Assembly: GCA_040385245.1 (NCBI GenBank)
Contig: JAZKHT010000012.1
Coordinates: 1-64,000 of the forward strand
From: JAZKHT01 sp040385245
GTDB lineage: Bacteria; Pseudomonadota; Alphaproteobacteria; Rhodobacterales; Rhodobacteraceae
Reading direction: 5' to 3'
Length of the DNA stretch: 64,000 nucleotides
In this document: piece by piece, positions 33,479-42,328 of the stretch
Position numbering within the stretch: position 1 is the stretch's first letter
How the letters are laid out: every line of letters starts with the position of its first letter
Notes under the pieces: generated by a model
Database searches by the model: none
What the model was told of the DNA's origin: nothing
The model's input: only the letters and a program-made list of their open reading frames with translations
Translations under genes and position numbers: made by a program

Positions 33479-33512
33479 AAAAACGCGAGATATCAAAGAA
33501 TAGCGTTTTTTT
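33479..33512 (+). terminator. Intrinsic terminator between the OmpA lipoprotein and cpaE
   Basis: AAAAACGC and GCGTTTTT form a stem around a 16-base loop, followed by TT. It splits the Tad locus into at least two transcription units, so a promoter for cpaE onward is expected in the 146 bases before 33659. Confidence 0.75.
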
Positions 33513-33658
33513 AGCCCCGGAATCGCCACCATTCCCCACCAGGTTCCATCCCATCGGAACAGTCGCGCGGCCTGATGTCGCGCACAGTCCCCGGTCCCCG
33601 ATTCGCCGTTGTGGCGAGCCGGACCCCCGGTTGGGCTGTCTTCTGAAGGACGGGCAAA

Positions 33659-34942
33659 ATGAGCGTTGTGGCAAACCTATCTCCGGAACCGGCACCGATC
33701 GTGGCCTGCACGATTTCCAGTGACGTGCAGAACTTTGATCTGCTGATCGACGACATGGAGCTGGAGCTTGGCGAAAGCTGGGGCGATCTGTCGTTCGAGG
33801 ATGCACGGTCGTTCCTGGGGCAACCTGATGCGTCCAGTCTGGAATTCGTCGCCATCGCCGTGAACGGCGAAGACGAGACGGACCTGAGCCGGATCACCGA
33901 AATCATCCGCATGGCCAAGGATCGCGGGATCAAGGTTGTGCTGATCGCCGATCAGGTCAGCCCGGCCGGTCTGCACCAGTTGCTGCGGTTGGGGGCCGAT
34001 GACTTTGTGCCCTACCCGCTGCCCGACGGTGCCCTGCACGAGGTGATCGAGCGTATCCGCAGGCCGGTGTTCGTGCCGCAGGCGGCGTCGGCCACCGTCA
34101 CACCGTTGCATGTGGTGGCAGAGCCGCCGGTGCATACGCCGACGTTCAAAGCCAAAGGCGACCGGCACGGCGTCGTGCTGCCGGTGCATGGTCTGTCGGG
34201 CGGAACCGGGGCCAGCACCTTTGCCACCAATCTGGCATGGGAACTGGCGACCGTGTCAAAGACCGACGCCCCGCGCGTCTGCCTGCTGGATTTCGATTTC
34301 CAATACGGCACCGCCGCCACCTACCTGGACCTGCCCCGCAAAGAAGCCGTGTTCGAGGTGTTGTCGGACACCGCTGCCATCGACAGCGACACCTTCCTTC
34401 AGGCGATGCTGACCTTCAACGACAAGCTGCACGTCCTAACCGCACCGGCAGACATGCTGCCGCTGGACATCGTGACGCCCGAAGACATCAGCCGCATCAT
34501 CGACATGGCGCAGTCGAACTTTGACTTCGTCGTGATCGACATGCCGAAAACCATCGTCGCCTGGACCGAAACGGTGCTGAACCGCGCGCACGTCTATTTC
34601 GCAATGATGGATCTTGACCTGCGGTCGGCCCAGAACGTGCTGCGCCTGGTGCGCGCCCTGAAGGCCGAGGCACTGCCGCATGAAAAGCTGCGTTACGTGC
34701 TGAACCGCAGCCCGAAATTTACGGATCTCGCCGCAAAAAGCCGGGTCAAGCGGATGGCAGAAAGCCTTGATATCACACTGGAATTGCAGCTTCCCGATGG
34801 CGGCGCGCAAATCACCCAGTCCAACGACCATGGCCAGCCGCTGGCCGAAACCGCGCCGAAAAACCCGTTCCGGCGCGAAGTGCAAAAGCTGGCGAAATCG
34901 CTGTTCGACCTGAACAAGGCCGTCGAGACGGGCAAGAACTGA
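33659..34942 (+). CDS. cpaE: Pilus localisation ATPase-like protein CpaE/TadZ
   Basis: A protein of 427 aa with an N-terminal receiver-like domain (about 10-150) and a MinD/ParA-like domain. The deviant Walker A reads LSGGTGAST, without either lysine of the canonical KGGxGKT, as in atypical TadZ proteins. DFDFQYGTAATYLDL follows. It marks the pole or site where the Tad machine assembles. It begins after a terminator and is followed by cpaF with 34 bases between them. Confidence 0.92.
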   Translation: MSVVANLSPEPAPIVACTISSDVQNFDLLIDDMELELGESWGDLSFEDARSFLGQPDASSLEFVAIAVNGEDETDLSRITEIIRMAKDRGIKVVLIADQVSPAGLHQLLRLGADDFVPYPLPDGALHEVIERIRRPVFVPQAASATVTPLHVVAEPPVHTPTFKAKGDRHGVVLPVHGLSGGTGASTFATNLAWELATVSKTDAPRVCLLDFDFQYGTAATYLDLPRKEAVFEVLSDTAAIDSDTFLQAMLTFNDKLHVLTAPADMLPLDIVTPEDISRIIDMAQSNFDFVVIDMPKTIVAWTETVLNRAHVYFAMMDLDLRSAQNVLRLVRALKAEALPHEKLRYVLNRSPKFTDLAAKSRVKRMAESLDITLELQLPDGGAQITQSNDHGQPLAETAPKNPFRREVQKLAKSLFDLNKAVETGKN

Positions 34943-34976
34943 ACCACCTGACAGACGGGCCTGGGGGGGCCACACC

Positions 34977-36419
34977 ATGTTTTCACGCTTCAAGAAACCC
35001 GATGGTTCCGAAGGAAAGGCGGCCCCGATGGCCGCGCCCGCGCCCGTTGCGGCACCCGGCGCTCCACCTGCGCCAAAGCCGATCCTGACCCAACGCGCGG
35101 TTCCCGTTGTCCTGCCTGCCGAAGTCGTGGCGCAGGACAAAGAGAAAAAGCGCAAAGAACGGCTGATGGAGCTGAAGGTAGAGCTGCACAAAAAGCTGCT
35201 GGAAAGCCTGAACCTTGCCGCCCTTGAACACGCGACCGAAGCCAACCTGAAACAGGAAATCGCCGCCATCGCCGCCGAAGGGCTGGAAGAGATGTCGGTG
35301 ACCCTGAACAAGGATGACCGCGCGATCCTGAACCAGGAACTGTATGACGAGGTGATGGGCCTTGGCCCGCTTGAACCCTTGCTGAAGGATGACACGGTCA
35401 ACGACATTCTGGTCAACGGCCCGCATCGCATCTTTGTGGAACGCGGCGGCAAGCTGACGTTGACCGACATCACCTTCAAGGATGAACGCCACCTTTTGCG
35501 GATCATCGACAAGATCGTGTCGGCGGTCGGTCGTCGGGTCGACGAATCCAACCCTTATGTTGACGCCCGCCTTGCCGACGGGTCGCGCTTCAACGCGATG
35601 GTGCCGCCGGTGGCGGTGGATGGCAGCCTTGTGTCCATCCGGAAATTCAAGAAGGAAAAGCTGGGCGTGGCCGATCTGGTCCGCTTTGGTGCCTTTACCG
35701 AAGAAATGGCCGCCTATCTGCAGGCCGCCGTGTCCACCCGTCTGAACATAATCGTGTCGGGCGGAACGGGTTCAGGGAAAACCACCACGCTGAACGCGCT
35801 GTCGTCGTTCATCGACAACCACGAACGCATCCTGACTATCGAAGACACGGCGGAATTGCAGTTGCAGCAGGTCCATGTCGGCCGGATGGAAAGCCGCCCC
35901 GCCAACGTCGAAGGCAAAGGTGCCGTGACGCAGCGCGACTGTCTGCGCAACGCCCTGCGGATGCGCCCCGACCGGATAATCGTCGGGGAAACGCGCGGCG
36001 AAGAGGTCATCGACATGTTGCAGGCCATGAACACCGGCCACGACGGATCAATGACCACGATCCACGCCAACAGCGCCCGCGACGGTGTCAGCCGTCTGGA
36101 AAACATGATCGCCATGGCGGGCATCGAAATGCCGATCAAGGCGGTGCGGTCGCAGATCGCCAGTGCCGTCAACCTGATCGTGCAGGCGTCGCGCCTGCAG
36201 GACGGCAGCCGTCGCATGGTGTCGATTACCGAGATTACCGGGATGGAGGGGGACGTTATCTCGATGCAGGAAGTCTTCCGATACGAACGGTTGGGGATCG
36301 AGCCGTCGGGCAAGATCATCGGGCGCTTTAACGCGACGGGCGTGCGGTCGCACTATTCCGACCGGTTCCGTCAGTGGGGCTATGACCTGCCCGCATCCAT
36401 TTACGAACCCATCATTTAA
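34977..36419 (+). CDS. cpaF: Tad secretion ATPase CpaF/TadA
   Basis: A type II/IV secretion ATPase of 480 aa that powers pilus extension and retraction. Walker A is GGTGSGKTTT near 261-270; the Asp box (TIEDTAELQL), the Walker B region (MRPDRIIVGETRGEEV) and the His box (TGHDGSMTTIHAN) follow. The N-terminal 60 residues are Ala/Pro- and then Lys-rich. It is first in the run cpaF-tadB-tadC. Confidence 0.96.
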   Translation: MFSRFKKPDGSEGKAAPMAAPAPVAAPGAPPAPKPILTQRAVPVVLPAEVVAQDKEKKRKERLMELKVELHKKLLESLNLAALEHATEANLKQEIAAIAAEGLEEMSVTLNKDDRAILNQELYDEVMGLGPLEPLLKDDTVNDILVNGPHRIFVERGGKLTLTDITFKDERHLLRIIDKIVSAVGRRVDESNPYVDARLADGSRFNAMVPPVAVDGSLVSIRKFKKEKLGVADLVRFGAFTEEMAAYLQAAVSTRLNIIVSGGTGSGKTTTLNALSSFIDNHERILTIEDTAELQLQQVHVGRMESRPANVEGKGAVTQRDCLRNALRMRPDRIIVGETRGEEVIDMLQAMNTGHDGSMTTIHANSARDGVSRLENMIAMAGIEMPIKAVRSQIASAVNLIVQASRLQDGSRRMVSITEITGMEGDVISMQEVFRYERLGIEPSGKIIGRFNATGVRSHYSDRFRQWGYDLPASIYEPII

Positions 36420-36430
36420 GGGCCGCCCCC

Positions 36431-37399
36431 ATGCAAATCAGTGCTGCCCCCATCATTTACATCCTGATCTTCGTCGCCGTCGTGCTGCTGGTCGAGGGCC
36501 TGTATCTGACGGTCTTCGGCAAATCGATCAGCCTGAACAACCGCGTCAGCCGCCGCCTTGCGCTGCTGCAAACCAATAACAACCGCGAACAGGTGCTGGA
36601 ACAACTTCGCAAGGAGATGAGCCAGCACATGAAGGCGCGGGGCATCCCGCTTTATTCCATCCTTGCCACCAAGGCGCAAAAGGCCAACATCGCCTTTTCG
36701 CCCAAGGCGCTGATCGGGATCATGGCGATGCTGGGCGTGTTCTCTTATGTCGCGCTGACCGTCGGCACCCAGGCCGATACGCCGGTGCGGATCGTTCTGG
36801 CCATAGGTATGGGCATCGGTGGCGTCTATGTCTGGGTCAGCCGCAAGGCGAAAAAACGCATGGCCCTGCTGGAGGAACAGCTTCCCGATGCGGTTGAGCT
36901 GATGGTGCGGTCGCTGCGTGTCGGCCACCCGTTTTCATCCGCCATCGGCATCGTCGCGAAAGAGGTGAGCGATCCCTTGGGCACAGAATTCGGCATGATC
37001 GCCGACGAGGCCGCCTATGGCCGCGATGTGTCGGAAAGCCTGAAGGCGTTTGCCGAACGGATGGACAGTCAGGATCTGCGCTTTCTGGCGGTGGCTGTGA
37101 CGATCCAACAGCAATCGGGCGGCAACCTTGCGGAAATTCTGGACGGTCTGGCCAAGGTGATCCGCGCCCGGTTCAAACTGTTCCGCCGCGTCAAGGCCAT
37201 CACCGCCGAGGCGAAATGGTCGGGTATGTTCCTGTCGGCCTTTCCCATCGGCGCGCTTTTGATGATCCAGGTGATCCGCCCCGATTACTACGACGAGGTG
37301 AAGGGCACTTCGGTCTTTATTCCGGCCGCGCTGGTGGTGGCGGGGTTCCTTATCGCAAACGTGATCTTCATGAAGATCATGGTCAACATCAAGGTCTGA
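36431..37399 (+). CDS. tadB: Tad inner-membrane platform protein TadB
   Basis: A protein of 322 aa with an N-terminal membrane segment, two in the middle, a T2SSF cytoplasmic domain (LLEEQLPDAVELMVRSLRVG, GHPFSSAI, EVSDPLGTEFGMI) and two C-terminal segments. It forms the inner-membrane base together with TadC. It is 11 bases after cpaF. Confidence 0.95.
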   Translation: MQISAAPIIYILIFVAVVLLVEGLYLTVFGKSISLNNRVSRRLALLQTNNNREQVLEQLRKEMSQHMKARGIPLYSILATKAQKANIAFSPKALIGIMAMLGVFSYVALTVGTQADTPVRIVLAIGMGIGGVYVWVSRKAKKRMALLEEQLPDAVELMVRSLRVGHPFSSAIGIVAKEVSDPLGTEFGMIADEAAYGRDVSESLKAFAERMDSQDLRFLAVAVTIQQQSGGNLAEILDGLAKVIRARFKLFRRVKAITAEAKWSGMFLSAFPIGALLMIQVIRPDYYDEVKGTSVFIPAALVVAGFLIANVIFMKIMVNIKV

Positions 37400-37405
37400 C
37401 GCATC

Positions 37406-38383
37406 ATGGAATTCCTGAGCACGATCAATACTTTGCTGGTTGACCTGATGGGTCCGATCGGCCCCTTGCTGGCGGTCGGCGGGCTCGGGCTGCTGTTGGT
37501 GCTGGTCACCGTGCCGATCCTGTTGAAAAAGGACGCGAACCCCTACGACAAACTGCGCGAGGCCAAACCCAAGGCCGAGGCGAAGCCCGCACCCGGCAAC
37601 GCCCTGCGGCGCGGCGAAAAGATCGAAAAGCTTGAGAGATTCGCACATTTCCTTGAACCGCAAGACAAGGAAACGATGACCGCCGCCAAGATGAAGATGC
37701 AGCGCGCGGGCTACCGGTCCAAGAACGCCGTGCGTCTGTTTCACGCGGCGCAATTCGCGCTGGGTCTTGGGGCGCTGGCCTTGGGCATGATCTACACCAT
37801 GCTGGTCAGCCAGGTGCAGGAAATGGACATGCAGGCCATCTTTCTGTCCACCATCCTGCCCGGTGCCGCTGGCTATTACCTGCCGCAATATTGGGTGCAA
37901 CGCCGCCTTCAGGTGCGGCAAGGCCAGATCATCGACGGCTTTGCCGATGCACTGGACATGATGCTTGTCTGCGTCGAAGCGGGCCAGTCGCTGGATCAGT
38001 CGATCCTGCGCGTGGCCAAGGAAACCCGCGCAGGCTATCCGGCACTGGCCGACGAATTCGACATGGTCGCCCACGAGGTGAAGGCCGGCAAGGAACGTGT
38101 CGCCGTTCTGAAGGACATGGCGGAACGTGTCGGGCTACAGGACGTGTCGTCCTTTGTGACCACCTTGGTGCAATCGGCGACCTTCGGCACCTCGATCGCC
38201 GAGGCGCTGCGGGTCTATTCGGCGGAAATGCGTGACAAGCGCGTGATGCGGGCAGAAGAAAAGGCAAACACCTTGCCGACAAAACTTACCCTTGGCACTA
38301 TGATGTTCACGGTGCCGCCGCTGATGATCATCCTGATCGGACCTTCGGTTTACGGCATCTCGCAAAGTCTGGGGAGCTGGTGA
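37406..38383 (+). CDS. tadC: Tad inner-membrane platform protein TadC
   Basis: A protein of 325 aa with the same T2SSF fold as TadB (QIIDGFADALDMMLVCVEAG, SLDQSILRVAKE, ADEFDMVAHEVKAGK) and membrane segments at each end. A KLTLGTMMFTVPPLMIILIG stretch forms the last helix. It pairs with TadB at the base of the pilus. It is 6 bases after tadB. Confidence 0.95.
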   Translation: MEFLSTINTLLVDLMGPIGPLLAVGGLGLLLVLVTVPILLKKDANPYDKLREAKPKAEAKPAPGNALRRGEKIEKLERFAHFLEPQDKETMTAAKMKMQRAGYRSKNAVRLFHAAQFALGLGALALGMIYTMLVSQVQEMDMQAIFLSTILPGAAGYYLPQYWVQRRLQVRQGQIIDGFADALDMMLVCVEAGQSLDQSILRVAKETRAGYPALADEFDMVAHEVKAGKERVAVLKDMAERVGLQDVSSFVTTLVQSATFGTSIAEALRVYSAEMRDKRVMRAEEKANTLPTKLTLGTMMFTVPPLMIILIGPSVYGISQSLGSW

Positions 38384-38387
38384 CCGA

Positions 38388-38963
38388 TTGAGATGTGCCG
38401 TCCTGCCTGTCATCGCGGGCGTTCTGATTTTGGCCGCCTGTGGAAACACCGGCGGCCTTGGCGCACCTGAACCGGGGGTGACGCGCAACACCCCGCCCAC
38501 CGCCGATGCTCGGGGCGAAGGGGTGGACGGTCTGCTGGTCGGCCATCGGCTGATGGCGGCGGGCGAATACGAACTGGCGCTGAAATCCTATCTGCGCGCC
38601 GCGTCCGAACAGGGCATCAACGCGGATGTGCTGTCGGCGCTGGGATCGGCGAACCTGCATCTGGGGCGACTGGGTCAGGCCGAACAGATCTTGCGCCGGG
38701 CGCTGGAACTGGACCCGACCTTTGTTCCGGCGATGAACAACCTTGGCGTGGTGCTGATGGAACGCGGCAAGGCGGGCGAAGCGCGGCAGGTGTTCCAACA
38801 GGCCTATGCGCTGGACAGTGGCCAAACAGACTCCATTCGCGAAAATCTGCGTCTGGCTATCGCGCGAACGGAATCCGCAGTATATTCTGAGCCATCAGAA
38901 GAACCGAACTTCACTCTCGTGCGGCGGGGACAAGGGCAGTACGCTTTGCTCTCGCAGCTTTAG
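38388..38963 (+). CDS. tadD: TPR lipoprotein of the Tad locus (TadD-like), TTG start
   Basis: A lipoprotein of 191 aa with two or three TPR units (GEYELALKSYLRAASEQGI, HLGRLGQAEQILRRALELD, ERGKAGEARQVFQQAYALD). The lipobox is LILAAC. The only start that keeps the signal peptide is TTG at 38388, 4 bases after the tadC stop. TadD-type proteins help insert or stabilise the secretin. The next gene encodes a second, larger one. Confidence 0.85.
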   Translation: MRCAVLPVIAGVLILAACGNTGGLGAPEPGVTRNTPPTADARGEGVDGLLVGHRLMAAGEYELALKSYLRAASEQGINADVLSALGSANLHLGRLGQAEQILRRALELDPTFVPAMNNLGVVLMERGKAGEARQVFQQAYALDSGQTDSIRENLRLAIARTESAVYSEPSEEPNFTLVRRGQGQYALLSQL

Positions 38964-38995
38964 GGCCTTCGAGCAGTCAAAAAAGGACGCAGAAC

Positions 38996-39841
38996 ATGCG
39001 CCACCCTGTCCTGTTTGCGCTGTGCCTGTCGGGCACGGTTGCACTTGGTGCCTGCCAGAAAACCTCGGACGCCGAGGTGCAGCGGGCGCTTGATAGCGTA
39101 AACGTGATCGATGAATCCAACCTGAATGACATCATGCTGACGGTGGGTGACCCGAACGAGGCGGTCGCCTATTTCAGCAAGGCCACAACCGATCAGCCCG
39201 ACCGGATCGACCTGCAACGGGGCTTGGCGAAATCGCTGATCCGCGCCCAGCGCCCGACCGAGGCGGTGGCGGCATGGACCAAGGTCGCGTCATCCGCGCA
39301 AGGGACGGACGATGACCGCGTCGCGCTGGCCGATGCGCTGATCCGCGTCAACGAGTGGCAGCGCGCCGAAGCCGAGTTGAACAAGATCCCCCCGACGCAC
39401 GAAACTTACGAGCGTTACCGGCTTGAGGCGATGGTCGCCGACAGCAAGCGCGATTGGAAAAAGGCCGACAGCTTTTACGAAATCGCCGCCGGTCTGACCA
39501 CGAAACCCGCAGGCGTGATGAACAACTGGGGGTATTCCAAGCTGACGCGGCAGGATTACGCCGGGGCGGAAAAGCTGTTTGTCGAGGCGATCACCTTTGA
39601 TCCGTCGCTGTTCACCGCCAAGAACAACCTTGTTCTGGCCCGTGGCGCGCAGCGCAAATATGACATGCCGGTGGTGCCGATGTCGCAGACCGAACGCGCC
39701 GAGTTGTTCTACACCCTTGCGTTGACAGCGATCAAACAGGGCGATGTGACAGTCGGCAAAGGTCTGCTGCAAAACGCCATCGACACCCATCCCCAGCATT
39801 TCGAGGCAGCCACCCGCAGCCTTGCCGCGTTGGAGGCATGA
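38996..39841 (+). CDS. Second TPR lipoprotein of the Tad locus
   Basis: A lipoprotein of 281 aa with a lipobox VALGAC (Cys20) and repeated helix pairs (VAYFSKATTDQPDRIDLQRG, QRPTEAVAAWTKVAS, DWKKADSFYEIAAGL, QDYAGAEKLFVEAI). It probably works with the preceding TadD-like protein in secretin assembly. Its TGA overlaps the ATG of the prepilin peptidase. Confidence 0.88.
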   Translation: MRHPVLFALCLSGTVALGACQKTSDAEVQRALDSVNVIDESNLNDIMLTVGDPNEAVAYFSKATTDQPDRIDLQRGLAKSLIRAQRPTEAVAAWTKVASSAQGTDDDRVALADALIRVNEWQRAEAELNKIPPTHETYERYRLEAMVADSKRDWKKADSFYEIAAGLTTKPAGVMNNWGYSKLTRQDYAGAEKLFVEAITFDPSLFTAKNNLVLARGAQRKYDMPVVPMSQTERAELFYTLALTAIKQGDVTVGKGLLQNAIDTHPQHFEAATRSLAALEA

Positions 39842-40344
39842 TGAACGGTATCCTTCCGCCCGTCTACACGTCGCTTTGGCTGCTGCCCCCGGTGACGGCC
39901 ATTGGCATCTGGGTGGCGTGGTCCGATCTGAAGTTCATGAAAATCCCCAACATGGCCGTGCTGGCGACACTGTTGGTCTATCTGGTGGTCGGGCCGATTG
40001 CCCTGCCGTTGCAGTTGTGGCTGTGGGGCTGGGCGTTGGGGGCAATCGTGCTGGTGGTGGGCTTTGTCGCCAATGCCGCCGGGGTGGTTGGGGCGGGGGA
40101 CGCAAAATTTGCGGCCGCCATGGCGCCTTTTTTTGTGCAAAGCGATCTGCGGTTCATTCTGGCGCTGTTCAGCGCCTGCCTGCTGGGGGCCTTTGCCGCG
40201 CATCGCGGTCTTGGCTTTTTGCCTGCGTTCCGGTCGGCCACCGCCGATTGGCAAAGCTGGCAACGACGCGACTTTCCCATGGGTCTGGCGCTGTCGGGAA
40301 CGATTATCTTCTATTTGCTTGGACCTTTCCTCGTCTCTGCCTGA
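39841..40344 (+). CDS. cpaA: Prepilin peptidase CpaA/TadV
   Basis: An aspartic membrane peptidase of 167 aa (A24 family) that cleaves the Flp pilin leaders. Both catalytic Asp residues are visible: one in AWSDLKFMKIPN, one in GAGDAKFAAAMAP. About six hydrophobic segments are present. There is no N-terminal methylase domain, as in CpaA. The two adjacent ATGs at 39838 and 39841 are both possible; the second overlaps the preceding TGA. Confidence 0.93.
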   Translation: MNGILPPVYTSLWLLPPVTAIGIWVAWSDLKFMKIPNMAVLATLLVYLVVGPIALPLQLWLWGWALGAIVLVVGFVANAAGVVGAGDAKFAAAMAPFFVQSDLRFILALFSACLLGAFAAHRGLGFLPAFRSATADWQSWQRRDFPMGLALSGTIIFYLLGPFLVSA

Positions 40345-40425
40345 ATTCTTGCACGTTTCAGGTTTATGCGGGGGGTGACACTGCACCCATTCCTGCCCCC
40401 CAGGGGCCCCTGTCAGGGATAGACG

Positions 40426-41757
40426 ATGAACGTCCAGACCGCCGCCGCCCCCGCCCAGACCCCCAGCGTGATTGCACCACCACCGCCGCGCAGTCTGGCC
40501 GGAACGGGCCTGACCCCGGTGATGATGCGCGATATCCTGCTGAAGACGATGTTCCGCATGAACCTGGAACTGGTGACGGAACTGTCGCGCGTGATCTGCC
40601 TGCCGGTTCCGGTGGTGCAGGAACTGGTCGACGCCGCCCGCGTTCAGCGCCTGCTCGAGGCGACGGGAACCCTGCACGCCACCTCCGGCAACGAGATGGG
40701 GTATCAACTGACCGACGCCGGCAAGGCCCGCGCGCTGGATGCGTTGTCGCAGTCGGAATATTACGGTGCCATGCCGGTGCCGCTGGATGTCTACAAGGAA
40801 CAGGTCAAGCGCCAGTCGATCCGCAACATCCAGTTGACCCGCACCGAACTGCTGCGCGGCATGGGCCACCTGATCCTGCCCGAAGATCTGATCGACAACC
40901 TTGGCCCTGCCGTCACCTCGGGCCGGTCGATCCTGATGTATGGCCCGCCCGGCAACGGGAAATCGTCCATCTCGAACGGCATCCGCGATGCGTTGGGCGA
41001 CAAGATCTATGTGCCGCGCGCGCTGGAATATTCGGGGCAGGTGATCACGGTCTATGACCCTATCGTTCACTCCAAGGCCACGGAATCGCTGGATGATCCG
41101 ACGATGCTGCGCCGGTCGTCGAACCGGTTCGACAACCGCTATGTCTATTGCGAACGTCCCACGGTCATCACCGGGGGCGAGTTGACGCTGGATATGCTGG
41201 ACCTGAACTACAACCCGACGGCGCGCACCTATCAGGCGCCGTTGCAGCTCAAGGCGACGGGGGGCATCTTCATCGTCGACGACCTTGGCCGCCAGTCCGA
41301 ACCGCCGCAAAAGCTGGTGAACCGCTGGATCGTGCCACTAGAGGAAAGCCGCGATATCCTTGCCCTGCAGTCGGGGGAAAAGTTCACCGTGCCCTTTGAC
41401 ACGCTGGTGATCTTTTCCACCAACTTCCACCCGAACGAAATTTTCGATGGCGCGGCCCTGCGGCGGATCTTTTTCAAGATCAAGATCGACGGCCCCAGCC
41501 AGGAAAATTTCCTGAAGATCTTCGCCCTTGTCGCCCGCAAGAAGAAGATGCCACTGGACGAGGCGACGTTGCTGCACCTGCTGAAGGTCAAATATCCGAC
41601 CATCGAAAACAATTTTGCCAACTATCAGCCGGTGTTCCTGATCGACCAGATGATCGCGATTTGCGAATTCGAAGGCATCCCCTATCAGATGACCCCTGCG
41701 CTGATTGACCGGGCTTGGGCCAACATGTTCGTGCGGGACGAAAAGATCGCAAAATAA
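40426..41757 (+). CDS. AAA ATPase at the end of the Tad locus
   Basis: A protein of 443 aa. An N-terminal region (about 20-160) precedes an ATPase with Walker A GPPGNGKS near 173-180, Walker B GGIFIVDDLG near 280-289, and an NFHP-ALRRIFFKI segment resembling sensor/arginine-finger blocks. It resembles chaperone-like ATPases reported next to tad genes in Rhodobacterales. A role in pilus or surface-complex remodelling is inferred from position, as it follows cpaA by 81 bases with no terminator between. Confidence 0.78.
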   Translation: MNVQTAAAPAQTPSVIAPPPPRSLAGTGLTPVMMRDILLKTMFRMNLELVTELSRVICLPVPVVQELVDAARVQRLLEATGTLHATSGNEMGYQLTDAGKARALDALSQSEYYGAMPVPLDVYKEQVKRQSIRNIQLTRTELLRGMGHLILPEDLIDNLGPAVTSGRSILMYGPPGNGKSSISNGIRDALGDKIYVPRALEYSGQVITVYDPIVHSKATESLDDPTMLRRSSNRFDNRYVYCERPTVITGGELTLDMLDLNYNPTARTYQAPLQLKATGGIFIVDDLGRQSEPPQKLVNRWIVPLEESRDILALQSGEKFTVPFDTLVIFSTNFHPNEIFDGAALRRIFFKIKIDGPSQENFLKIFALVARKKKMPLDEATLLHLLKVKYPTIENNFANYQPVFLIDQMIAICEFEGIPYQMTPALIDRAWANMFVRDEKIAK

Positions 41758-41776
41758 GGCGGCGCGTTTTGCGGCG

Positions 41777-42328
41777 TCAGAACGTCCTGACGCCGCTTTC
41801 CGTCACGATGGCATCCAGCGGCTGGTCATAGTCGTCAATCGGCATCTGCGGCAGTTCCTGTGCATCAAAGGCGAAACCCACCGCCAGAACCGGGTGGCGG
41901 GCGCGCAGACCTGCCAGCGTGCGGTCATAGAACCCGCCGCCATAGCCAAGCCGGTAGCCGCGCGCGTCGAACCCCACCAGCGGCACGATCAGCACCTCTG
42001 GATCGATCCACGCCCCATCCGCCGGGATCAGCGCGCCGAAATCGCCCGCAACCAGCGTACAGCCCGGCGACCATTCGCGAAACCGCAACGGCTGCGCCGG
42101 CGCGATGATCACCGGCACGCCTACGGCCCCCTGATGTGCTGCCATGGCGGGTGTGGGGTCAATCTCTGTCCGCATCGCCATATAGCCGGCCAAAGGTTTT
42201 GCCCGATGCGGGGCCAGCCAGTCGGCCAACAGTTCCGCCGCCTGCCCCTGCCCTGCAGCGAACGCGGCCTTGCGGGCAGCAAAGGCGGTCTTGCGCGCGC
42301 TGGCCTTGGCGGCGTCGATGCCGGTCAC
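41777..42328 (-). CDS. 5-formyltetrahydrofolate cyclo-ligase
   Basis: An ATP-dependent enzyme of 183 aa that converts 5-formyl-THF to 5,10-methenyl-THF. RKTAFAARKAAFA at the start, LIVPLVGFDARGYRLGYGGG and FYDRTL are family motifs. The GTG at 42328 overlaps the mgtE TGA (GTGA); the open frame upstream of it is mgtE read in another frame. It is converging with the Tad AAA gene. Confidence 0.93.
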   Translation of the reverse strand: MTGIDAAKASARKTAFAARKAAFAAGQGQAAELLADWLAPHRAKPLAGYMAMRTEIDPTPAMAAHQGAVGVPVIIAPAQPLRFREWSPGCTLVAGDFGALIPADGAWIDPEVLIVPLVGFDARGYRLGYGGGFYDRTLAGLRARHPVLAVGFAFDAQELPQMPIDDYDQPLDAIVTESGVRTF

